Below are positions 6,580 through 11,073 of a DNA stretch of 11,073 bases, piece by piece. The stretch comes from SIG603 sp964369415 (GTDB taxonomy: Bacteria > Bacillota > Clostridia > Oscillospirales > Acutalibacteraceae): contig CAYJFP010000041.1 of the NCBI GenBank assembly GCA_964369415.1, positions 1-11,073 of the forward strand, given 5' to 3'. The position numbers and the translations under genes are program-made. How positions within the stretch are numbered: position 1 is the stretch's first letter; each line of letters starts with the position of its first letter. Under the pieces are notes generated by a model, which worked only from the letters and a program-made list of their open reading frames with translations, ran no database searches and had not been told where the DNA came from.

Positions 6580-8466
6580 TTACTCTTCTTCTGTACTTGG
6601 GTTAGTTATTGCACCAAACATACCATCTTTGAAAACGCTGAATCTTTCATTTTCGTGTTCAGACATAAATTTCTTAATAACAGCTTCCAAACTATTGTAA
6701 CTGCTTACTTCAAATATATCTTCTCGCGAAAATTTAAAAGCATCATCCCATAGGTATTTCAAAACTTTTTCTGCAAATCTACCATTATTACGTTTTGCTT
6801 TTGCTTTTTCTGTGCCAGTAGCATTTGGACTATCGGCATTTCTATCATATATTAAGTCAGCTTTTGTAATAAAATAAGCTCCTAAACGCTTGTCTTCTGA
6901 AGATGTCATTCTTACATTCTTCTGCAATATTTCGGTGTTAATGGCATTACAAAAATCTTTCCACGAAACACTTGTATCCAAAATCATCTCATTGGCAAAA
7001 GAATGATTGTTAAAAGAATTTTCTATCATTCGCATATTCCATCTACGCTGAAAAGCAGTATCCAAAGTAAATACATTCTGATCAGATGTGTTCATGGTTC
7101 CTACAATGGACATATTTGACGGAATGCGAACTTTATGTTCAGGGTAACCGTAAATTACAGTCGCAACATTAGCATTAGTAATGCTATATTCACTTGTTCC
7201 AATGGGAAAACCATCTTCTCCTTGAAGCGATTTTCTATCAAGCAACTGAAAGACCTCTCCAAAAATAGCAGGTGCGTTGCCACGATTAATTTCCTCAATA
7301 ATAAGGAAAAATTCGCTACTTGGATTTTGATATGCTTTTTTTAACAGAGTAGTAAATGGCCCCGGAGTAAAAGTATAGCTAACCGTGCCGGCAGAAACAT
7401 TAGGCAAAATTTGTCCAACAAAATCTGAATAGGTATAATCCGGATGAAATACCAAACGCTCCATTCTACTTTCATCATTACAGTATTCATGAGCAATCGT
7501 CCAACTTTTACCCGAACCCGGCACTCCGTACAAAAGCGTATTCTCTCCACCGGAGATTCGAATTTCCTCCAAGTTATCCAACTCAATGCCGGCATCTTCA
7601 CTTTCTATATCTTCAACACCAATTACTTTAGTTGCAGATAATCTAAGTAGTGTATCTACGCGCTTTTGATAATCCTCTAATTTTTCAGTTCGCTCCGGTG
7701 CAACTGACACCTCTCCATTTGAATATTGAATATATGGATTTAGACCATCTGATAATAATGATTTCAAAATACGCAAAGAACCTTTAGCTTCACTGTCTCC
7801 ATTAATATCAACCGACTGCTCGGTTTCCAATAGTTTCCTATAGACACTATTTTGGTTAAAAACAACATCTTTATCTTTATCAGTTAACTTGAATATCGCA
7901 GTTTCTGACAGTGCAGTAAATAAACAACTTAATATCCTGTCGCAATCAGGGTCAACTGCTATATCAAATCCAATCCAAGACATTAATACCCTAATATACG
8001 CACTTTCATTGCTTGCAACAACAGAATGAATAATATCTATATTGGTTGTGTAAGTTAATTTTTTGGGGTATCGGATACCACCTGTTCGTTCGGCACTTGC
8101 CGCTTTGTTTGTTTCTGTAAAATTAACTTTAGCCAATTTCCAAATTAATTCAAAAGCAACCATCAATGCTTCCATTTGCGACTTAAATAGCTGGTTCTGA
8201 TTAATCTTGGAAATTAAGTATTCAAAATCTATCGTTTCTTCTTCGCAAATTTCGGATAAATAATCAATCATCCATTGTGATAATTCTTCAGTTAATTCTG
8301 TTTCGTTACCATTTTGTTCAGAGTATATCAACTCTGCAGGATGGTCAGAACACTCCCAAAATAACACCGCAAGTGCAAGCGTACTTTTAATATTAGGAAG
8401 CGATGATTTGATGCCTAATTTCAAATCTATTTCATCATAAACTAAAAGATTATTTGGTCTATTCAT
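6580..8466 (-). CDS. McrB-like AAA+ NTPase (restriction motor)
   Basis: This 628-residue protein has an AAA+ module in its second half: Walker A GVPGSGKS at 314-321, Walker B FFLIIEEINRGN at 386-397, and the McrB signature VGTMNTSDQNVFTLD near 456-470 followed by the arginine-rich TAFQRRW. McrB proteins form hexameric rings that hydrolyse GTP, with MNxxD in the guanine-binding loop, and translocate DNA to activate a McrC-type nuclease. The N-terminal 290 residues have no domain I recognise and would be the DNA-recognition part; they resemble neither the E. coli McrB 5mC-binding fold nor EVE/PUA by eye. The start codon overlaps the end of the cytosine methylase gene by 8 bases, with AAGGAGG nine bases upstream. 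It should set target choice for the operon together with the methylases. Confidence 0.92.
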   Translation of the reverse strand: MNRPNNLLVYDEIDLKLGIKSSLPNIKSTLALAVLFWECSDHPAELIYSEQNGNETELTEELSQWMIDYLSEICEEETIDFEYLISKINQNQLFKSQMEALMVAFELIWKLAKVNFTETNKAASAERTGGIRYPKKLTYTTNIDIIHSVVASNESAYIRVLMSWIGFDIAVDPDCDRILSCLFTALSETAIFKLTDKDKDVVFNQNSVYRKLLETEQSVDINGDSEAKGSLRILKSLLSDGLNPYIQYSNGEVSVAPERTEKLEDYQKRVDTLLRLSATKVIGVEDIESEDAGIELDNLEEIRISGGENTLLYGVPGSGKSWTIAHEYCNDESRMERLVFHPDYTYSDFVGQILPNVSAGTVSYTFTPGPFTTLLKKAYQNPSSEFFLIIEEINRGNAPAIFGEVFQLLDRKSLQGEDGFPIGTSEYSITNANVATVIYGYPEHKVRIPSNMSIVGTMNTSDQNVFTLDTAFQRRWNMRMIENSFNNHSFANEMILDTSVSWKDFCNAINTEILQKNVRMTSSEDKRLGAYFITKADLIYDRNADSPNATGTEKAKAKRNNGRFAEKVLKYLWDDAFKFSREDIFEVSSYNSLEAVIKKFMSEHENERFSVFKDGMFGAITNPSTEEE

Positions 8467-9532
8467 ATTGAATTTCCTCCTTCATATCTTTAATTATTAC
8501 TTCGGCTATTGCAGAAGCAAGAAGTGGCGGAACTGCGTTTCCTACCTGTTTCATTTGAGATCCCTTATTTCCGGTAAATACAAACCAATCCGGAAATGAT
8601 TGTATCCTTGCAGCTTCTCTTACTGTAATTGCTCTGTCAAGAAATGGGTGAGAAAATTTGCCGGAAGACGGAGTATCAAACCTTGTTGTAATTGTAACAG
8701 AAATTTCATCTTTTTTCATTCTTGACCAAGTACCACTATAAATAGATTTGGTAAGATGTTCTTTCGGGAGAACTTCTCGACCTGCATTAGGTGGTATCAA
8801 AGATAACCTCTCTAATGCTATTTGCGAATGCTTGGTAGCAATATGATTGTATAGAGCAGAACTCTCTTCACGCATTTTCTTTTGATATTCACTTTCAGGC
8901 TGAAGTTTATACTCTTGCATATATTTTCCTTCTCCTGACCCTAAAAACGCTAAGTCACTTATCGCATCCCATATTGTTATCTTTTCTTGCGTTGGGATTG
9001 GGAGAGACGGTGCATTTGAGCCTTGTTTTCCGATAATCACGGCTCTTTTTCGATTTTGAGGAACTCCAAAATCAGAAGCATTTAAGATTCCCATTTGAAG
9101 ACTATACCCCATAGCATCAAAGAGTTTAATTAGTTCGTTTTTAAAGTAGCCATTCTCTGAAGTCAATAAATTTGGTACATTTTCCATAACAAAATATTTA
9201 GGTTTTAATTTCTCAACAACAGTAACATAGTATTTAAACAAAAAATTTCTGGAGTCATGGATAGTCTTTCTTTGTCCTTTTTGGGAAAATCCTTGACAAG
9301 GCGGCCCACCTATAACAACGTCAATATTTCCAGCGTATTCTCCAAACATAGCATCTAAATCTAAAGAAGTAATATCTCCAACAATCATTTTGGTCGATTT
9401 GTGATTTTCTTTATATGCCATAGCAATTGACTCATCATATTCATTTGCTACAATAACATTAAAACCTTTTTCCTCAAATCCAAGAGACAGTCCACCTACA
9501 CCCGAAAACAAATCAATGACTGTAGGTTTCAT
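8459..9532 (-). CDS. C5-cytosine DNA methyltransferase
   Basis: It has 357 residues with the complete motif set in order: I DLFSGVGGLSLGF (7-19), IV GGPPCQGFS (75-83, catalytic Cys79), VI MENVP (116-120), VIII DFGVPQNRKR (154-163), the IPPNAGR loop (246-252), IX AITVREAARIQSFP (301-314) and X QVGNAVPP (329-336). It transfers a methyl group from SAM to C5 of cytosine in a specific site. The recognition domain between VIII and IX is of ordinary length. The ATG overlaps the stop of the adenine methylase gene (ATGA), with AGGAGGTG seven bases ahead, so the two are translationally coupled. It presumably protects one strand or site of the host from the McrB/LlaJI-type nuclease. Confidence 0.95.
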   Translation of the reverse strand: MKPTVIDLFSGVGGLSLGFEEKGFNVIVANEYDESIAMAYKENHKSTKMIVGDITSLDLDAMFGEYAGNIDVVIGGPPCQGFSQKGQRKTIHDSRNFLFKYYVTVVEKLKPKYFVMENVPNLLTSENGYFKNELIKLFDAMGYSLQMGILNASDFGVPQNRKRAVIIGKQGSNAPSLPIPTQEKITIWDAISDLAFLGSGEGKYMQEYKLQPESEYQKKMREESSALYNHIATKHSQIALERLSLIPPNAGREVLPKEHLTKSIYSGTWSRMKKDEISVTITTRFDTPSSGKFSHPFLDRAITVREAARIQSFPDWFVFTGNKGSQMKQVGNAVPPLLASAIAEVIIKDMKEEIQYE

Positions 9533-10254
9533 AGCTGCACCTCCTGTATCCTACGAGTAGCAATTTGAAAATAATTCTCATCTAACTCTATGCCGATAAA
9601 GTTTCTTTTATTTTTCTTTGATGCTACACCTGTGCTCCCGCTACCCATAAATGGATCCAAAATCATATCGCCTTCATTTGAAAGAACGGTTATAAAATGA
9701 TCCATTAATGCAATAGGTTTTTGTGTTGGATGTTTTCCCGCTTTTCTCTCACCATTAGTAACAACTGAAGTTTCAAAAAAATCATGCATAACCTTTCCAT
9801 TATTATTAAAAGTTCCTGTGCGTTTGCCATAAGTAAAATAAACCCATGCTTCTGTCGAGTTGACAAAATGTAAATTCATATTCCTTGGCATAGGATTTAG
9901 TTTGTGCCATATCCCTGTTGTTTTATAATATAAGCCGTGCGTCTCTGCTATTTTAATTAATGTTTCCACTTTTATAATAGACATGAAAACAAGCATTGCT
10001 CCGCCTTTTTTCAAAAGCCTTGCCGATTCCTCAAAAAAACCGTCCATAGATTTTTCCCATTCTTCAGATGTTAAATCATCCCAACCAGCTGCTCCAAAAA
10101 AGTTCTCTCTCATTTTTTTTAAGTTAGTATCTCGACCTTTCATAAAATTCCCCAAATTATATGGTGGGTCTGTAAGTATTAAGTCTATAGAATCATTTGC
10201 AAGCCTTTTCATTGCACGCAAACAATCCTCGTTATATAAAATTGAATCTGCCAT
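9529..10254 (-). CDS. Adenine-specific DNA methyltransferase (beta class)
   Basis: This 241-residue enzyme has catalytic motif IV near the N-terminus (LILTDPPYNLG, DPPY 29-32) and SAM-binding motif I near the C-terminus (DPFMGSGSTG, 200-209), the circular order that defines beta-class N6A/N4C methylases. KHPTQKP (174-180) immediately precedes motif I, as usual in this family. DPPY favours N6-adenine over N4-cytosine, though this is not absolute. Only about 140 residues separate the motifs, so the target recognition region is compact. ATG at 10254 has GGAG seven bases upstream and follows the HTH gene by 68 bases. Paired with the C5 methylase, it probably marks the complementary strand of an asymmetric recognition site. 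Confidence 0.93.
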   Translation of the reverse strand: MADSILYNEDCLRAMKRLANDSIDLILTDPPYNLGNFMKGRDTNLKKMRENFFGAAGWDDLTSEEWEKSMDGFFEESARLLKKGGAMLVFMSIIKVETLIKIAETHGLYYKTTGIWHKLNPMPRNMNLHFVNSTEAWVYFTYGKRTGTFNNNGKVMHDFFETSVVTNGERKAGKHPTQKPIALMDHFITVLSNEGDMILDPFMGSGSTGVASKKNKRNFIGIELDENYFQIATRRIQEVQL

Positions 10255-10322
10255 ATTGTCTCCATTCCTTTAAAGCCGAAGAACAAATTTCTACACCTTA
10301 AAATTTGTAAAAGCGAGAAAAG

Positions 10323-10520
10323 TTACTCAATAGCACTTTTTCCACTCGCTATCCATTTATCCAACTCTGAACGTTTAAACTTCCACAGTTTTCCCACCTT
10401 ATGAGCAGGTATTTCAGAGTCAGCTTTTTTAACCCAATTTCTCAAAGTAACCGTCTTGATACCGAGATATTCTGCAGCTTCATCAATACTGATGTAATTA
10501 TCATTATTTTTATCTACCAT
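10323..10520 (-). CDS. Excisionase-type helix-turn-helix protein, 65 aa
   Basis: This is a small MerR/AlpA-like DNA-binding protein. YISIDEAAEYLGIKTVTLRNWV (residues 9-30) is the winged helix-turn-helix and IPAHKVGKLWKFKRSELDKWI (38-58) the wing and last helix typical of the excisionase-family domain. It is the first gene of the right operon with its own promoter and a GAGGTGG ribosome site. Two roles fit: a controller of the restriction operon, analogous to C proteins of R-M systems that delay nuclease expression, or a recombination directionality factor of the mobile element, being the gene nearest the right terminus. The sequence alone does not decide; its place directly before the methylases favours the controller. 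Confidence 0.85.
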   Translation of the reverse strand: MVDKNNDNYISIDEAAEYLGIKTVTLRNWVKKADSEIPAHKVGKLWKFKRSELDKWIASGKSAIE

Positions 10521-10565
10521 TTATTCCACCTCATTATTTATCGTAAGGCACACTACACCAACGAT

Positions 10566-10594
10566 AGTATACACCATAATAAGTTTTTTTGCAA
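10566..10594 (-). promoter_or_regulatory. Sigma-A type promoter of the restriction operon
   Basis: On the minus strand, -35 TTGCAA (10594-10589) and -10 TATACT (10571-10566) are separated by exactly 17 bases. The first start codon is at 10520, leaving a leader of about 40 bases. Inverted repeats upstream (10635-10697 and 10749-10780) could bind regulators. Confidence 0.75.
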
Positions 10595-10602
10595 TAGTTT
10601 TA

Positions 10603-10755
10603 TTATATTTCTTTATATTTGTTAATATTCACGATGTCTACCGAAGAATGTTTGCTATTTTTTACTCTTTCTTTACCATCCATAATACCGGTAGACACAG
10701 CTTGATAGGTTATCACTAATATATCACTTTGAAACCATTTTACGATTGATACCTT
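10603..10755 (-). pseudogene. Possible 3' remnant of an unknown gene
   Basis: An open frame of 50 codons without an ATG near its start reads KVSIVKWFQSDILVITYQ, then AVSTGIMDGKERVKNSKHSS and VDIVNINKYKEI before TAA at 10603-10605. The composition is protein-like (balanced charged and hydrophobic residues) and not what random AT-rich sequence usually gives. It follows an in-frame stop inside the 10749-10780 palindrome. I do not recognise it. It may be the tail of a lost gene from the mobile element's right end, or chance. Confidence 0.3.
10635..10697. repeat. Spaced 9-bp inverted repeat upstream of the operon promoter
   Basis: TGTCTACCG at 10635-10643 and its exact complement CGGTAGACA at 10689-10697 lie 54 bp apart, start to start, about five helical turns. 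They sit 41 bp and more upstream of the -35 box. The spacing would put both on one face of DNA, as for a looping repressor or activator; the hairpin reading is less likely given the 45-base loop. Confidence 0.5.
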
Positions 10756-10780
10756 TTAACGATATATAGTTAAAAGGTAT
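10749..10780. promoter_or_regulatory. Perfect 12-bp dyad with 8-bp spacer (operator or recombination core)
   Basis: ATACCTTTTAAC and GTTAAAAGGTAT flank an AT-only-but-one 8-base centre (GATATATA on plus). No T run follows in either direction, so it is not a terminator. Arms of 12 bp around 8 bp match the geometry of a tyrosine-recombinase core site as well as that of a large operator. One copy of the subterminal repeat (TATGCACCC) overlaps its edge. Confidence 0.55.
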
Positions 10781-10924
10781 GCACCCACGCTCTCCGCAAA
10801 AAATAACTACATATGTGCCAATATGGTGACAACAAAAAAGAACCTCCACGATTTACATATAAATCTCTGAAAGTCCTTGATTTCAAGCAGTTTTCAGCCT
10901 GTATCTGCTGATTTTAGAGGTTGC
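10756..10924. other. Right subterminal region, no gene recognised
   Basis: Apart from the dyad and the TATGCACCC motif, I see only short frames. The hsdM 5' frame reads on into the element for 22 foreign codons and ends at TGA 10883-10885. A GGAGG followed by a T-rich run lies around 10840-10855 on the minus strand without a usable start codon. Confidence 0.5.
10778..10786 (-). repeat. Subterminal repeat GGGTGCATA, right copy
   Basis: TATGCACCC on the plus strand is the inverse of the two copies at 309-330. It is 164 bp from the right end of the element, whereas the left copies start 43 bp from the left end. Confidence 0.5.
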
Positions 10925-10950
10925 AAATTGTATCATATCCGTTGTCTTTT
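10925..10950 (-). repeat. Right terminal inverted repeat
   Basis: Read inward on the minus strand it is AAAAGACAACGG, then ATATGATACAATTT, matching the left terminus at 22 of 26 positions. It abuts GACC, the last hsdM-derived bases on this side. Confidence 0.85.
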
Positions 10951-10954
10951 GGTC
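10951..10954. repeat. 4-bp direct repeat flanking the insertion (right copy)
   Basis: GGTC on the plus strand, directly outside the right terminal repeat, is the partner of 262-265. On the coding strand it is GACC, the codon for D plus the first base of the following P codon of HsdM motif I. Confidence 0.75.
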
Positions 10955-11073
10955 ATAAACTCTACCATTGTAAGGTTGTAGCACTTCAACTAAAGTCTTA
11001 ACTACACAAGCAGGTGTGTAGAATTCGCCTGCGTTTTTACCCTCTTGTGATGCAAAGTTAGATAGGCAATATT
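10951..11073 (-). pseudogene. hsdM: hsdM, 5'/middle portion, split by insertion
   Basis: The minus strand from the right window edge reads YCLSNFASQEGKNAGEFYTP, then ACVVKTLVEVLQPYNGRVYD, the segment that in HsdM proteins immediately precedes motif I. After D the frame enters foreign sequence (QKTTDMIQFATS, ending at TGA 10883-10885), giving a truncated polypeptide without SAM binding or catalysis. The gene's true start lies beyond the window. The other part is at 1-265. Upstream hsdM transcription would run into the element in the direction of its cargo genes. Confidence 0.92.

Larger units (their letters stand above)
266..10950. mobile_element. 10.7-kb defence-carrying integrated element inside hsdM
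   Basis: The element is defined by three observations. The hsdM reading frame stops matching at 10951 and resumes at 265 with no lost residue. Imperfect inverted repeats of about 26 bp sit at the two ends (266-293 and 10925-10950). A GGTC direct repeat flanks the whole. Subterminal GGGTGCATA motifs face inward at both ends. The cargo is two defence modules read in the same direction as hsdM. No intact transposase or integrase is visible; only a likely serine-recombinase tail and an IS256-type remnant occur, in the middle. Fusing the ends gives two AAAGACAACGG arms separated by 8 bp whose central dinucleotide is GA, which suits a TnpX/TndX-like serine recombinase. That mechanism is inference; the insertion itself is seen directly. 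Confidence 0.88.

Noticed and set aside
10749..10780. Long dyad as a transcription terminator
   Set aside because: No run of T follows the stem on either strand and the arms are AT-rich.
1..11073. hsdM split explained as frameshift or assembly error
   Set aside because: The two parts are over 10 kb apart, join at a single codon, and the junctions carry matching inverted repeats and a direct repeat; an assembly error would not create these.
1..11073. CRISPR array, tRNA or rRNA genes
   Set aside because: No regularly spaced repeats with unique spacers, no cloverleaf and no rRNA-like segments were seen; in particular the insertion site is a protein gene, not a tRNA.

Overview
The DNA is AT-rich, with short Gram-positive style Shine-Dalgarno sequences (AAGGAGG, AGGAGGTG) and sigma-A type promoters. 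This points to a low-GC Bacillota, probably a Clostridia-like anaerobe; I cannot name the genus. Two runs of exactly ten Ns (1647-1656 and 4248-4257) mark it as a draft assembly.

The main result is that almost the whole window is one insertion inside a type I restriction-modification gene. On the minus strand, the right edge (11073 down to 10951) encodes the middle of HsdM up to the codon for the D of its SAM-binding motif. The left edge (265 down to 1) resumes with DPACGSGG and runs to NPPF. The 10,685 bp in between are bounded by imperfect terminal inverted repeats of about 26 bp (AAAGACAACGG, 3 differing bases, TGATACAATTT) and a 4-bp direct repeat, GGTC/GACC. Joined end to end, the termini make a near-symmetric site centred on GA. 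That is the arrangement expected for the attP site of a large serine recombinase, and the dinucleotide known for TnpX/TndX enzymes. No complete recombinase is present. Only what looks like a C-terminal tail of one remains (4818-4905), cut off by a 3' remnant of an IS256-family element (4906 to about 5227, the only plus-strand gene).

All cargo reads on the minus strand, the same direction as the broken host gene, in two blocks. The right block (10520 to 5285) is an operon with a good promoter: an excisionase-type HTH protein, a beta-class adenine DNA methyltransferase, a C5-cytosine DNA methyltransferase, a McrB-like AAA+ motor and a McrC/LlaJI-type PD-(D/E)xK nuclease. It ends in a 15-bp hairpin. 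It resembles the LlaJI and BsuMI systems but has one adenine and one cytosine methylase. The left block (4673 to 481) has its own extended -10 promoter: an XRE-type regulator, a DUF262 (GmrSD-like) protein with a C-terminal HNH-like motif, a 210-residue protein with one membrane segment, a 64-residue protein, and a 400-residue protein weakly like DUF5677 proteins.

The element thus appears to swap defences: it inactivates a type I system by entering its catalytic motif and brings a modification-dependent or LlaJI-type system plus a second, less familiar module. Both host fragments look undamaged, so precise excision should restore hsdM. The membrane/64-aa/400-aa tail attached to the DUF262 gene is the best candidate for undescribed biology.
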